A DNA stretch of 64,000 nucleotides from Intestinibacter bartlettii (GCF_000154445.1 NZ_DS499559.1), one strand, 5' to 3'; numbered from the stretch's first letter, positions 33,792 to 44,418 are shown. Numbers and translations are program-made. Notes: generated by a model from the sequence alone, not told the origin.

Positions 33792-33935
33792 TATGATAAA
33801 AGATGAATGTTAAAATTTTATATGCAATGTTAGAAAAATGTTAAACATATCAACAGTAAAAAAATATCTGCTAGTATATATAATAAGATATATTACTTTG
33901 TAATATTTCTAATAAAAATTGAAAGGGGAATAAAA

Positions 33936-36710
33936 ATGGAAGCAAAAAGTCACTCGAAAAGTAAAAAAACTATAGGGGATGAACCTCCATCGCTCCAGAA
34001 AACTAAGGAGTATGAAAATAAAATAAAAATTGATGATTCCAATTGGTACAAGATAAGTACAACAGAAACGTTAAAAAGGCTTGACTCTAATAAAGAATTG
34101 GGATTAAAAGAAGAAGACATATCTTTAAGACATAGCAAATACGGGAAAAATAATTTAACTGAAACTAAAAAGCAAAGCAAATTAGTTAGGTTTTTAAAAC
34201 AATTCAACAACAGTGTAATCTATATTTTATTAGTAGCAGGGGTACTAACTTTATCAATGCATCATATTTCAGATACAATCGTAATAGGAATAGTAGTTCT
34301 TGTAAATGCTTTAATCGGTTATATTCAAGAAAATAAGGCTGAAAATGAAATCTCAAAAATTAAGCAGATGCTAGTTATAAGGACAACAGTCATAAGAAAT
34401 GGCGAGAGATTTGATATTGAGGCAAGTGAATTGGTTCCTGGAGACATCGTATATTTAGAAGCTGGAGATAATGTACCAGCAGATATTAGAATTTTGGAAG
34501 CGAATAATTTGAAAATCCAAGAGTCAGTTTTAACAGGTGAGGCAGATTCAGTTGAAAAAGATGAAAAGACTCTTATTGGAAAAGTTGCAACATCTGATCA
34601 GACTAATATGGCATTTGCATCTACAAGTGTTACAAATGGAGATATGATTGGGGTTGTGGTTGCGACTGGAGATTATACTGAAATAGGCAAAATAAATCAA
34701 AGCATAAATAATGTAAAACAGCAAAAAACACCTCTAATAATTTCAATAAATAATTTAGGAAAATATATATCATATGCAATAGTTCTGACTGCGATTTTAT
34801 TATTTGCATTTGGAGTTTTATTTGACATATATGAAATTCCTGTTCTTTTATTATCAGTTGTAACTATGGTTGTCGGTTCAATTCCAGAAGGACTGCCAGC
34901 TATAACATCTGTAATACTTGCAATAGGTGTTCAAAATATGGCAAAGAAAAATTCTATAGTAAAAAATCTCCCATCAGTAGAAACTTTAGGTTCAGTAAAT
35001 ATCATAGGTACAGATAAAACAGGAACTCTAACTAAAAATGAAATGACAATCAAAGATATAATAACAGAAAATGATAGATATATAGTAACTGGAGATGGAT
35101 ACTCACCAGATGGAGAAATCAAAAAGGTGGAAGGTAGAGAAGATTTATTAAATAATAAATCTAATAGAAAACTATATATTGAAGGTGACTTAAAAAAATT
35201 AATATTAATAGGTGCATTGGCAAATGATGCAACTTTAAATCAAGAAAATGGAAAGTGGAGTATAAATGGTGAGCCAACAGATGGCTGCTTTTTAACACTT
35301 TGTAAAAAAGCAGATTTAGATACATCTGATTTTGTTGAAATTGACAAGATACCTTTTGATTCTGACTTTAAATATATGGCAAAAATAGTTGATTTAGACG
35401 AAAGTAGATATTTAGTTGTAAAAGGTGCACCAGACAGCTTGATGGATATAATTTTAAATTCCAACAGTGAATTTAATCAGATATATTGGAAAAAGAAAAT
35501 GACATGGTTGGCAAAACAAGGCAAACGTGTTGTAGCAGTTGCTTATAAAAAAATATCTAAAGACATAAATGAAATTGAGCATAATTTATTAGAAAAAGAC
35601 TTACAATTAGTAGGTTTAGTTGGGATTATGGATCCACCAAAGGAAGAAGTTATCGATGCGATTTTACAGGCTCGAAATGCAGGTGTAAAAATTAAGATGA
35701 TAACAGGTGACCACCCAGAGACAGCAGCAGAAATAGCAAGAAGAATTCAATTATCCGATGATAATAATGTTATAACAGGGCCACAACTAGACAAATTGAC
35801 AGATGACGAGTTAAAATTTGTAATCCAAGATTACGATATATTTGCAAGGGCGACACCAGAGAATAAACTTCGAATAGTAAAAGCATATCAAGCTAACAAC
35901 TTAGTTACAGCGATGACTGGTGATGGGGTTAACGATGCTCCTGCATTAAAACAAGCAGATATAGGTATTTCAATGGGAATTAAGGGAACAGATGTGGCTA
36001 AAGAATCATCAGATATGGTACTTGCAGATGATAATTTCTCGACAGTAGTAGATGCAATTAAAGAAGGACGACGAGTATATGACAATATCAAAAAGACTAT
36101 AAAATTCTTGTTGCCAACGAGTATAGCAGAAGGTTTGATTGTTTTAATAAGTATAATCTTAAACAATCCGTTGCCTTTAGAGCCTGTTCAACTTCTGTGG
36201 ATAAACATGGTATCAGCAGTAACTATATCATTTGCATTTGTGTTTGAACCAGCTGAAAGTAATATAATGAGCAAAAATCCTCGTCATAAAAATGAAAACA
36301 TAATAAAAAAACAAGATACAGTTAGAATTTTATATGTGGCGATGTTAATAGCAAGTTTAGGTTTAGGTGTAAATCAACATTTATTATCAGTGGGAGTTAA
36401 TCACAATATAGCGAGCACAGTGACACTTAATATAATTGTATTTTGTAAAATATTTTATTTGTTCAATATAAGAAATGATAGCAGTGCTATTTCAAAAAAT
36501 TTCTTTACAAACAAAATAGCTTTTTTAGTTGTGGGAATACTTATAGCTTTACAAATGTCCATAACTTATATTCCACAAATGCATAGCATATTTAGAACGA
36601 CATCAGTTGAAATGCAAAACTGGCTATATCCTCTATATTGTGGATTTATAGTATTCTCAATTGTGGAAATCGAAAAGATTTTGAGTTTTAAATTAAGAAA
36701 GATTAGATAG
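33936..36710 (+). CDS. Ca2+-type cation-transporting P-type ATPase
   Basis: A 924-residue P2A-type ATPase of the plasma membrane. The phosphorylated Asp is D360 in GTDKTGTLTKNE. The actuator motif reads LTGEAD in place of the more common TGES, and SIPEGLPAI in transmembrane helix 4 is the ion-site signature of Ca2+ pumps. The nucleotide-binding KGAPD and hinge MTGDGVNDAPALK are present. The N-terminal 40 residues are charged and variable. It probably extrudes Ca2+ or Mn2+. AAAGGGG precedes the ATG. Single-gene unit. Confidence 0.9.
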   Translation: MEAKSHSKSKKTIGDEPPSLQKTKEYENKIKIDDSNWYKISTTETLKRLDSNKELGLKEEDISLRHSKYGKNNLTETKKQSKLVRFLKQFNNSVIYILLVAGVLTLSMHHISDTIVIGIVVLVNALIGYIQENKAENEISKIKQMLVIRTTVIRNGERFDIEASELVPGDIVYLEAGDNVPADIRILEANNLKIQESVLTGEADSVEKDEKTLIGKVATSDQTNMAFASTSVTNGDMIGVVVATGDYTEIGKINQSINNVKQQKTPLIISINNLGKYISYAIVLTAILLFAFGVLFDIYEIPVLLLSVVTMVVGSIPEGLPAITSVILAIGVQNMAKKNSIVKNLPSVETLGSVNIIGTDKTGTLTKNEMTIKDIITENDRYIVTGDGYSPDGEIKKVEGREDLLNNKSNRKLYIEGDLKKLILIGALANDATLNQENGKWSINGEPTDGCFLTLCKKADLDTSDFVEIDKIPFDSDFKYMAKIVDLDESRYLVVKGAPDSLMDIILNSNSEFNQIYWKKKMTWLAKQGKRVVAVAYKKISKDINEIEHNLLEKDLQLVGLVGIMDPPKEEVIDAILQARNAGVKIKMITGDHPETAAEIARRIQLSDDNNVITGPQLDKLTDDELKFVIQDYDIFARATPENKLRIVKAYQANNLVTAMTGDGVNDAPALKQADIGISMGIKGTDVAKESSDMVLADDNFSTVVDAIKEGRRVYDNIKKTIKFLLPTSIAEGLIVLISIILNNPLPLEPVQLLWINMVSAVTISFAFVFEPAESNIMSKNPRHKNENIIKKQDTVRILYVAMLIASLGLGVNQHLLSVGVNHNIASTVTLNIIVFCKIFYLFNIRNDSSAISKNFFTNKIAFLVVGILIALQMSITYIPQMHSIFRTTSVEMQNWLYPLYCGFIVFSIVEIEKILSFKLRKIR

Positions 36711-36772
36711 ATTTTGTAATCTTTAAATTTTAATTTACAATACTTAAATTAAAAATTTATATACATTACAAC

Positions 36773-36807
36773 AAAAAACTATGTAGGATAACTACATAGT
36801 TTTTTTA
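36773..36807 (+). terminator. Terminator after the P-type ATPase
   Basis: AAAAAACTATGTAG pairs with CTACATAGTTTTTTT around 5 bases. Confidence 0.88.
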
Positions 36808-36900
36808 TTTTCTATAATAAGATATAATATATAGAAGTGTAAAAATTGATATTTTCAAGATTAATATATAATAAGAAAAAAATTAAAGAGAGGTGATATT

Positions 36901-38274
36901 TTGCAAGGAATACTTAAAATTAAAGATGAAGACAAATTATTTTACAAAACTTTAGTTATGCTATGTATTCCAATCATAATTCAAAACTTAATATCAACTT
37001 TAGTAAATATGGTTGATACAGTAATGGTTGGAAGTTTAGGAGAAGTATCTGTAGCATCAATAGGGATAGCAAACCAATATTTCTTTTTATTTAATATGGC
37101 ATTATCAGGAATTATAGGTGGAGCTGGGATTTTTATGGCTCAGTTTTATGGAAAGGGAGATAAGGACAGTATAAAGAAAATTACAGGGCTTAGTGTTATA
37201 GCAGCATTAATTTTAGGATTATTATTCTTTATGCTAGCAGTATTTTTCCCAAATGTAATAATTCACTTTTTCTCTCACGATCCATTAGTTGTGAAAGAAG
37301 CGAGATCATACTTTTTAGTTATAGGATTTTGTTATCCAATTATGGCAATTAGTTATATTTTTAGTATGGGGTCTAGAAGTGTTAGAAATCCTCGTTTAGG
37401 GATGGTATGTAGCTCTATATCTCTTGTTATAAATATAATTTTAAATTATGTTTTCATATTTGGTCATTTTGGTGCGCCAGCATTAGGTGTAAAAGGTGCT
37501 GCTGTTGCAACAGTTGTAGCTAGAATAGTTGAGTTTATATTATTAATATCATATGTATACTTTATAAAAGAAGATTATGAACTTAGATTTGGAATTAAGG
37601 ACATAAAGGGAATTACAAAAGAGCTTGCAACAACTGTAATTAAGAAAAGTACGCCAGTATTTTTAAATGATACAATTTGGGCATTTGGTAGTGTACTTTA
37701 TTCAGTTGCTTATGCGACAGCTGGTACATCAGCTATAGCAGCGAGTCAAATTGCAAGTACAACAGGAAACTTCTTTATAATGACTGCTGTCTGTATAGCG
37801 ATTGGTTCATCAATAATGATGGGCAACGAACTAGGTGCAAATAATATAGATACAGCAGTAAGATATTCTAAAAAATTCTCTGTACTTGTTACTATAGCAG
37901 GACTTATTTTTGGAATACTATTAATAAGTGCAACGCCATTATTATTAAAAATGTTCAGCGTATCAGACAGTTTAGCTCCAGACATCATAAAAATATTTAA
38001 GATAATGGGAGTTTTAATGGCGCTTAGAACATTCAACACATTTATAGTAATAGGTGTTATGAGAAGTGGTGGAGATACTAAATACTCATTATTCCTAGAA
38101 ATGGGATGTATGTGGTTAGTTTCACTTCCAATAACATTCTTCGCAGCTTACAAAGGAGTGCCAATTTATATTTTAGTTGCACTTACTTATACTGAAGAAG
38201 TTGCAAAATTCATATTCGGAGTACCGAGAGCACTTTCTAAAAAGTGGGCTAGAAATATAGTAGATGAAATATAA
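36901..38274 (+). CDS. MATE family efflux transporter
   Basis: A 457-residue integral membrane protein with about twelve helices, of the MATE family. Recognisable are VDTVMVGSLG in helix 2, GAGIFMAQFYGKGD in the loop, and the second half beginning near ALGVKGAAVATVVARI. These pumps export drugs or metabolites using Na+ or H+. The start is TTG, preceded by AGAGGTG with normal spacing; no ATG lies near the expected start. It ends in its own terminator. Substrate unknown. Confidence 0.9.
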   Translation: MQGILKIKDEDKLFYKTLVMLCIPIIIQNLISTLVNMVDTVMVGSLGEVSVASIGIANQYFFLFNMALSGIIGGAGIFMAQFYGKGDKDSIKKITGLSVIAALILGLLFFMLAVFFPNVIIHFFSHDPLVVKEARSYFLVIGFCYPIMAISYIFSMGSRSVRNPRLGMVCSSISLVINIILNYVFIFGHFGAPALGVKGAAVATVVARIVEFILLISYVYFIKEDYELRFGIKDIKGITKELATTVIKKSTPVFLNDTIWAFGSVLYSVAYATAGTSAIAASQIASTTGNFFIMTAVCIAIGSSIMMGNELGANNIDTAVRYSKKFSVLVTIAGLIFGILLISATPLLLKMFSVSDSLAPDIIKIFKIMGVLMALRTFNTFIVIGVMRSGGDTKYSLFLEMGCMWLVSLPITFFAAYKGVPIYILVALTYTEEVAKFIFGVPRALSKKWARNIVDEI

Positions 38275-38287
38275 TATTATAATCAAC

Positions 38288-38318
38288 AAAGGGATATTGA
38301 AGTTCAATATCCCTTTTA
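38288..38318. terminator. Hairpin after the MATE gene
   Basis: AAAGGGATATTGA pairs perfectly with TCAATATCCCTTT around AGT. The T-run is short, so termination strength is uncertain. It lies between convergent genes. Confidence 0.7.
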
Positions 38319-38381
38319 AAATAAAAAATTACTGACTTATATTTATATATAAAAGTTTTTATATATAAAATTAAATCTAAT

Positions 38382-38954
38382 CTAATGCAATACAGCAACA
38401 CCATTAAGCATGACTTTGCTTGCAAGTTGTGCCATCTCTTTTGGTGATTCTTTAAGACCATTATTTAACCAAGATTCAATTAGACCTATGCAACCATAAA
38501 GCATAAAGTTAAAGAAGTAGTCAAAAGTTTCTACTTTTTTAGGTCTGCTGAATAATTCAGTCCAATATTTAAAACAAGCATCCCTAATGATTGTTTTTAA
38601 TTTGTTAAAGAAGGTCATTTCACCATTATTACTTAGAAGACATGTACAAAAATCAGCATTTTGTTTTATTAGTTCAAATGTTTTACAAATAACTAGTTGT
38701 GGATTATTCGCAATTTCAGCCGTAGATAAATTTAAAAGTTCTTCAAATTTAAGAATAATTTCATTTTCCATTTGTTCTGATAAATCGTAAATATCTCTAT
38801 AATGTAGATAAAAAGTACCTCTGTTTAAATCTGTAAGTTCACACAGTTCTTTAACAGTTATATATTTGATACTTTTTGTTTTTCTAAGGTGGATGAAACC
38901 TTCTTGTAGTTGTTGTTTAGTTTTTCTAATTCTTCTGTCAGTTTTCTTTTCCAT
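38382..38954 (-). CDS. TetR/AcrR family regulator
   Basis: A 190-residue TetR-type repressor. Residues 5-55 are the HTH, with KYITVKELCELTDLNRGTFY. The rest is a helical ligand-binding region with the segment FMLYGCIGLIESWLNNG near the end, found in a Firmicute subgroup. It is divergent from the MMPL exporter and its coiled-coil partner, so it is their probable regulator. The start at 38954 is used because GGAGGG lies within the earlier in-frame ATG. Ligand unknown. Confidence 0.88.
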   Translation of the reverse strand: MEKKTDRRIRKTKQQLQEGFIHLRKTKSIKYITVKELCELTDLNRGTFYLHYRDIYDLSEQMENEIILKFEELLNLSTAEIANNPQLVICKTFELIKQNADFCTCLLSNNGEMTFFNKLKTIIRDACFKYWTELFSRPKKVETFDYFFNFMLYGCIGLIESWLNNGLKESPKEMAQLASKVMLNGVAVLH

Positions 38955-38994
38955 AATACCCTCCAAAAATTAACACATTATTAAAAAGTGTTGA

Positions 38995-39035
38995 TTTGTA
39001 TACAAAATAAAATAATACTGTCTAAATTTAAACAG
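38995..39035. promoter_or_regulatory. Candidate TetR operators in the divergent region
   Basis: Two dyads lie between tetR and the MMPL gene. TTTGTATACAAA (38995-39006) is a perfect 12-base palindrome. CTGTCTAAATTTAAACAG (39018-39035) is an 18-base palindrome with one mismatched pair. In addition GTGTTGATTT (38988) and AAATCAACAC (39097) face each other. Confidence 0.5.
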
Positions 39036-39131
39036 AATTAAAATCATTGATTATTGAAATTCCACTATTATGAAATTATAATGGATTTTATCATTTAAAT
39101 CAACACGACGTTAATTAAAGGAGGAGAATTT

Positions 39132-41240
39132 ATGAGAAAATTTTATGAGGCTATCGTAGATCATAAAAAAACAGTAATAGTTTTCTTTACTATTGCAATG
39201 ATTATTTCTGCACTTTGTAGCACAATGGTAAATGTAAATTACGATATAAATGACTATTTACCAGACGGTACGGCATCAACAGTTGCTCTTGACAAAATGA
39301 ACGAAGAATATGACATGAGTATACCAAATGCGAGAGTAATGGTATCAAATTTGACCGTCGCTGAAGCGCTTAAGATGAAGGAAAAATTATCGGAAATTGA
39401 TGGGGTAGATGATGTAACATGGCTAGATGATGCTATAGATACAGATATACCTTTAGAAACAGCAGATAAGGACACTGTAAAGAATTATTATAAAGATAAT
39501 AATGCATTATATACAGTTACAATAGATGAAAGTAAAAGAATCGAAACAGTACATGCAATCAGAGATTTAATTGGTGAGGAAAATTCAATGTCTGGTGCAG
39601 CAGTAAATACAGCAGTTGCAGCAGAGGCTACTACTAAGGAAGTTAAAAATATAATATTCCTAGTAATACCAATTTGTTTAGCAGTATTATTCCTTACTTC
39701 AGGATCTTGGATAGAACCAATATTATTATTAGGTTCAATAGGAATAGCAATATTAATTAATAAAGGTAGTAACTTAATGTTTGGTACGATTTCATTCGTA
39801 ACAAATGCAGCAGGAGGGGTACTTCAGTTAGCTGTATCTATGGACTACTCAATATTCTTACTACATAGATTCCAAGAAATGAGAGAAGAAGGTCAAGCTC
39901 CAAAAGAAGCTATGATCAATGCACTTTGTAAATCAACAGGTTCAATTTTATCAAGTGGACTTACAACAGTAATAGGATTCGCAGCACTTATACTTATGAG
40001 ATTTAAGATTGGTCCAGATATGGGGCTTGCAATGGCAAAAGCTATATTTATAAGTTTAGTAACAGTGTTTGTTTTATTCCCAGTAATATTATTATATTGT
40101 TACCCACTAATAGATAAAACTGCACATAAATCTTTATTACCTAATTTTGAAAAATTCGGTAGATTTGTTACAAAACTTATGGTTCCAGCAGTATTAGTAT
40201 TTGTGTTATTTATAATACCTTGTAATTTAGGACAAAAAGAGAACTTCTTCTCATATGGTTCATCACAAATATTTAGTACAGATACACAAATAGGTAGCGA
40301 TACAAAGAAAATAGAAGATATTTTTGGAAAATCAAATAACCTAGTATTAATGGTTCCAAAAGGTGATTTACAAAAAGAAAGTCAATTAAGTAAAGACTTA
40401 CACAACATGCCAGAGGTGTCTAGCATACTTTCATATGTGGATAATGCAGGGGCAGAAGTTCCAATGGATTATGTGGATAATGATACTTTAAGCAAATTAA
40501 TATCAGATAATTACAGTAGATTAGTTTTAACAGTAGATGCAGATTTTGAAGGTGAAAAAACTTTCGCTCTTATAGAAGAAATACGTGCATTAGCAAAAAC
40601 ATATTATGGCGATGAATATCTTTTAGCTGGTGAAAGTGCTAGTACTTACGATTTAATGGATACGATAACAAAAGATAATGACAGAGTAAATCTTATAGCA
40701 ATAGGAGCAGTTTTTCTAGTACTATTACTTTCTATGAAATCACTATCTATACCAGTTATATTAGTATTAGCGATAGAAACAGCAATTTGGATAAACTTAT
40801 CAGTTCCATATTTCACAAATGACTTCGTATTCTATATAGCATACTTAATCATAAGTTCAGTACAATTAGGTGCGACAGTTGACTATGCAATACTTTTAAC
40901 AAGTAGATATATGGAAGTTAGAGAAACTGCAAGTAGAAAAGATACAGTAGTAGAAACTTTAAGATCAACTACAGTATCAATAATGACATCGGCATCAATA
41001 CTTACTATTGCAGGGATATTATTATGGAAAGTATCTACACATGGAGTACTTAGCCAGTTAGGACATTTACTAGCTAGAGGTACAGCATTATCAACAGTAA
41101 TAGTATTATTCGTAATACCAGGAATGCTGTATATAGGAGATAAATTAGTACAAAAAACAACTGTAGGTTCTAAATTCTACAATGAAAAAGAAGTTTCTTC
41201 ATATAAAAAGAAAAAATATGAAGATTGGGAATTAAATTAA
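39132..41240 (+). CDS. MMPL/RND family membrane transporter
   Basis: A 702-residue exporter with two repeats of one helix, an outside loop domain and five helices. The family marks are SMDYSIFLLHRFQEMREEG in the first half and VDYAILLTSRYMEVRE in the second, each in the helix carrying the proton-relay Asp. Such proteins move lipids or hydrophobic compounds in the membrane. The outside domains lie at residues 35-170 and 370-500. It is followed after 62 bases by a secreted coiled-coil protein, probably its accessory part, and is divergent from a TetR gene. AAAGGAGG precedes the ATG. Confidence 0.9.
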   Translation: MRKFYEAIVDHKKTVIVFFTIAMIISALCSTMVNVNYDINDYLPDGTASTVALDKMNEEYDMSIPNARVMVSNLTVAEALKMKEKLSEIDGVDDVTWLDDAIDTDIPLETADKDTVKNYYKDNNALYTVTIDESKRIETVHAIRDLIGEENSMSGAAVNTAVAAEATTKEVKNIIFLVIPICLAVLFLTSGSWIEPILLLGSIGIAILINKGSNLMFGTISFVTNAAGGVLQLAVSMDYSIFLLHRFQEMREEGQAPKEAMINALCKSTGSILSSGLTTVIGFAALILMRFKIGPDMGLAMAKAIFISLVTVFVLFPVILLYCYPLIDKTAHKSLLPNFEKFGRFVTKLMVPAVLVFVLFIIPCNLGQKENFFSYGSSQIFSTDTQIGSDTKKIEDIFGKSNNLVLMVPKGDLQKESQLSKDLHNMPEVSSILSYVDNAGAEVPMDYVDNDTLSKLISDNYSRLVLTVDADFEGEKTFALIEEIRALAKTYYGDEYLLAGESASTYDLMDTITKDNDRVNLIAIGAVFLVLLLSMKSLSIPVILVLAIETAIWINLSVPYFTNDFVFYIAYLIISSVQLGATVDYAILLTSRYMEVRETASRKDTVVETLRSTTVSIMTSASILTIAGILLWKVSTHGVLSQLGHLLARGTALSTVIVLFVIPGMLYIGDKLVQKTTVGSKFYNEKEVSSYKKKKYEDWELN

Positions 41241-41302
41241 TTTAAAATCAATATCGGAAATTAATATAGAGTTAAACTATTATAAATAGGAGAGTGTGTT
41301 AT

Positions 41303-43258
41303 ATGAAAAATTACAATAAAATAATAGCAGTTGCAATGGCTGGAGCAATATGCGGTTCTACTGCATTTTCATCAATTTCATTAGCAGCTACAAAATCAAG
41401 CGAAAAAGAAGAAGTAATTTATGCAAACTTAACTTCATCTGGTGATATAGAAAAAATTTATGCAGTAAACATATTTGAAGATAAAGATATCGTAGACTAC
41501 GGAGTTTATGAGACAGTAAAAAATATGAATACAATGGATAAAATAAATTATTCAAATGGAAAAATAACAATACAAAACTCAGAAGATAAATTATATTATC
41601 AAGGTATAATGAAACAAAATACTGAAATGCCTTGGACTATAAAAGTAAGATATAAATTAGACGGGGTTGAATATGCACCAAGTGAACTTGCAGGAAAAAG
41701 TGGTAAGTTAGAAATATCAATATCTATAAAAGAAAATAAAAACTGTAAAAAGAATTTCTTTGAAAACTACGCTTTGCAAACTGTAGTACAATTAGACACA
41801 AATTTATGTGAAAATATAAAAAGTGATGAAGCTACTATGGCTAATGTAGGTGGATTAAAACAGCTTACTTACACAATATTACCTGGAAATGAAAAAGATA
41901 TAAAAATAACATCAGATGTAACTGATTTTGAAATGAGTGAAATCCAAGTAAACGGAATAAACTTAAACTTAGGTTTAGATAAAGATTCTATAGATACATC
42001 ATCATTAACTGGTGAACTTGATAAATTAAAAGATGCAGTTAATGATTTAGATGATGGAGCTAATGAATTAAACGATGGTGCAAAAAAATTAGATGATGGT
42101 GCAGTTACTTTAACTGACGGTATAAAAACTATACAAGATGGATTAGATCAATTAAACTCAAAATCATCTAGCTTAACTAGTGGTTCAAGTGAAGTATTAA
42201 GTGCATTAAAAACAATACAATCATCACTTAATAATGTGTCAACTTCATCTAAAGACTTAAAACAATTATCTTCAGCATCGACTAGTATAAAATCTGGTAT
42301 AGATAGCTTAGTAAAAGGATTAAAAACAGTTGATTCTAGTATAGACACATATAACAGCAGCTTAAAAAAAGCAGGACTTAATAGTGCAAGTGAATTAGCA
42401 CAAAAAAATAAACAAGCGCTAAGTGCTCTTGGAATAACAAATACACAAAGAAAATTATATAGTGCATATACATCAGGAGGAAGCCAAGCAGTTTCAGCAG
42501 AATTAGCTAAATTAGCACAAGCAGGAGATTCTGAAGCAGTAGAATTATATAAACAAGTATCAGCAGGAAATACTGATGCAGTTACACAATATGTTCAAGC
42601 AGCAGGAAAATTAATATCAGTTGAAACTTTATTAAAAGCTGATGCAAGTTATATAGAAGGAAGTTCTAAACTTATAAACGGTATAGATGCACAAATGAGT
42701 ACATCTTCAGGCCAAACTACTTTAATGAGTGGTGCAGTATCATTACAAACTAACTACAAAAAATTCGATGCTAGCATACAAGATTTAGTTTCTTCGTTAA
42801 ATAACTTAATGGCTAATATGACTCAATTAAAAAATGGTATAAATAAATTAACAGATAATTATGCAACTTTAGATAGTGGAATAAAAGAATATACAAGTGC
42901 AGTAAACAAAATAACTAATGGATATTCAAAAGTTTATGAAGGAGCTTTAGACTTAGTAAGTGGAACACATAGTTTATATAAAGGAACAACAGAACTTACT
43001 GATGGAACTGGCGAATTCAAAGGTGAAACATCAGATCTTGACTCTAAAGTTGATGATGAAGTAGATTCAATGATAGATAACTTTGCAGGTGGAGACTTCG
43101 AAGTTGAATCATTCGTATCAGATAAAAATACAGATGTAGATTCAGTACAATTCGTAATAAAAACTGAAGCTATTAAAAAAGAAGAAGTTAAAGTAGAAGA
43201 AGAAAAAACTGAAGAACTTAACTTCTGGCAAAAATTATTAAATTTATTCCGTAAATAA
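41303..43258 (+). CDS. Exported coiled-coil protein, partner of the MMPL transporter
   Basis: A 651-residue protein. It has a signal peptide to about residue 28 (ALAA-like, SLAATKS), a beta-rich domain of about 190 residues, then a long coiled coil. This contains 7-residue units of the form L-x-D-G-A-x-x (residues about 240-285), and further helices to about residue 590. The end is Glu/Lys-rich with a short amphipathic FWQKLLNLF. The heptads resemble the YhgE/Pip-type partners of exporters. I assign no enzymatic role. It may bridge membrane and wall for the MMPL pump. ATG chosen after AGGAGA. A terminator follows. Confidence 0.7.
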   Translation: MKNYNKIIAVAMAGAICGSTAFSSISLAATKSSEKEEVIYANLTSSGDIEKIYAVNIFEDKDIVDYGVYETVKNMNTMDKINYSNGKITIQNSEDKLYYQGIMKQNTEMPWTIKVRYKLDGVEYAPSELAGKSGKLEISISIKENKNCKKNFFENYALQTVVQLDTNLCENIKSDEATMANVGGLKQLTYTILPGNEKDIKITSDVTDFEMSEIQVNGINLNLGLDKDSIDTSSLTGELDKLKDAVNDLDDGANELNDGAKKLDDGAVTLTDGIKTIQDGLDQLNSKSSSLTSGSSEVLSALKTIQSSLNNVSTSSKDLKQLSSASTSIKSGIDSLVKGLKTVDSSIDTYNSSLKKAGLNSASELAQKNKQALSALGITNTQRKLYSAYTSGGSQAVSAELAKLAQAGDSEAVELYKQVSAGNTDAVTQYVQAAGKLISVETLLKADASYIEGSSKLINGIDAQMSTSSGQTTLMSGAVSLQTNYKKFDASIQDLVSSLNNLMANMTQLKNGINKLTDNYATLDSGIKEYTSAVNKITNGYSKVYEGALDLVSGTHSLYKGTTELTDGTGEFKGETSDLDSKVDDEVDSMIDNFAGGDFEVESFVSDKNTDVDSVQFVIKTEAIKKEEVKVEEEKTEELNFWQKLLNLFRK

Positions 43259-43282
43259 TCCTTTCTTAATTTAATAAATAAA

Positions 43283-43335
43283 AAATACCCCCTTTTAGAT
43301 AAACAAAATGTTTATTCAAAAGGGGGATTTTTTGT
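43283..43335 (+). terminator. Terminator of the MMPL operon
   Basis: AAATACCCCCTTTT and AAAAGGGGGATTTTTT form a strong stem, with TAAACA/TGTTTA extending it. Confidence 0.85.
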
Positions 43336-43411
43336 TTATTTTATTTTATTCTATATTTCGAAAATAACAAGTAGTATAATTTATTTAAAAGTTAAAAAAC
43401 TGGAGGTAACT

Positions 43412-44317
43412 ATGGAGCAAAAAATATATATAAATAAAGAAGATTCAATAGTATCAATGTCTTCAAATAATAAAGCAAAACATTACTGCAAATCTGGTAG
43501 CACAGTAGTATTTCAGACTTCAGATTGTTATAATGGCAATTTAAAAAGTGAAAGCGATTTATTTCATTTAATAGACTATTCTAATATAAATCCAGCAACA
43601 GGCCCTTTATATATAGAAAATGCAGAGCCTGGAGATGTGCTTAGAGTTGATATTTTAGAAATAAAATTAGATTCGCAAGGGGCTATGTCTGTATCACCAG
43701 GAAGGGGAGCATTAAAGGATTTTGTTGAAGAAGAACGTACAAAAATTATAAAAATAGAAGATGGATATGCAGTATTTAATGATATTTTAAAGTTTCCAAT
43801 AAATCCGATGATAGGTGTGATTGGTACAGCGCCAAAAGAAGGCGAAGTATTAAATGGAACACCAGGAGAACATGGATCAAATATGGATTGTAATAAAATT
43901 CAAGAAGGGACAAGTTTATTTTTACCTGTAAACGTTCCAGGTGCACTTTTGGCAATGGGAGATTTACATGCAGTTATGGGTGATGGGGAATCTGCAACTT
44001 GTGGAATTGAAATAAGTGGGGAAGTAACTGTAAAAGTAACAGTTTTAAAAGATGCAATAATGCCGACTCCATTTTTAAAGACAAATAGTGAATATATAAC
44101 AATTGCAGCGGGGAAAACTTTAGATGAAGCAAGTAGCCACGCATGTTTTAAAATGCTAGATTTTCTAAAAGCAACACTTCCATTAGATTTACAAGAATTA
44201 ATAATGCTTTTATCAATTGCTGGTAATATGGAAATATGCCAAGTTGTAAATCCACTAAAGACAGCACGTATGACAATGCCGATAGACTTATTTGATAAAT
44301 ATAATGTGAGGATATAA
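43412..44317 (+). CDS. Acetamidase/formamidase family protein
   Basis: A 301-residue hydrolase of the acetamidase/formamidase family (FmdA_AmdA). Typical segments are NPATGPLYIENAEPGDVL, the block MIGVIGTAPKEGE with following HGSNMDCN, and GDLHAVMGDGE. His and Asp in the latter bind metal. Members release ammonia from formamide or acetamide and are cytoplasmic; the natural substrate here is not certain. A strong GGAGG site precedes the ATG. Single-gene unit, ending at a hairpin shared with the convergent SH3 gene. Confidence 0.9.
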   Translation: MEQKIYINKEDSIVSMSSNNKAKHYCKSGSTVVFQTSDCYNGNLKSESDLFHLIDYSNINPATGPLYIENAEPGDVLRVDILEIKLDSQGAMSVSPGRGALKDFVEEERTKIIKIEDGYAVFNDILKFPINPMIGVIGTAPKEGEVLNGTPGEHGSNMDCNKIQEGTSLFLPVNVPGALLAMGDLHAVMGDGESATCGIEISGEVTVKVTVLKDAIMPTPFLKTNSEYITIAAGKTLDEASSHACFKMLDFLKATLPLDLQELIMLLSIAGNMEICQVVNPLKTARMTMPIDLFDKYNVRI

Positions 44318-44330
44318 AATGAGAATATAA

Positions 44331-44376
44331 AAAAATGCCGGTAAAAATAATTTCTATTTTTATCGGCATTTTTGCC
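44331..44376. terminator. Bidirectional terminator, acetamidase/SH3 genes
   Basis: AAAAATGCCGGTAAAAATA pairs with TATTTTTATCGGCATTTTT around a short loop, T-run on both strands. Confidence 0.85.
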
Positions 44377-44418
44377 TTCTTTTTATATCAAAGATTTAAA
44401 AATATATTTTATTATAAA

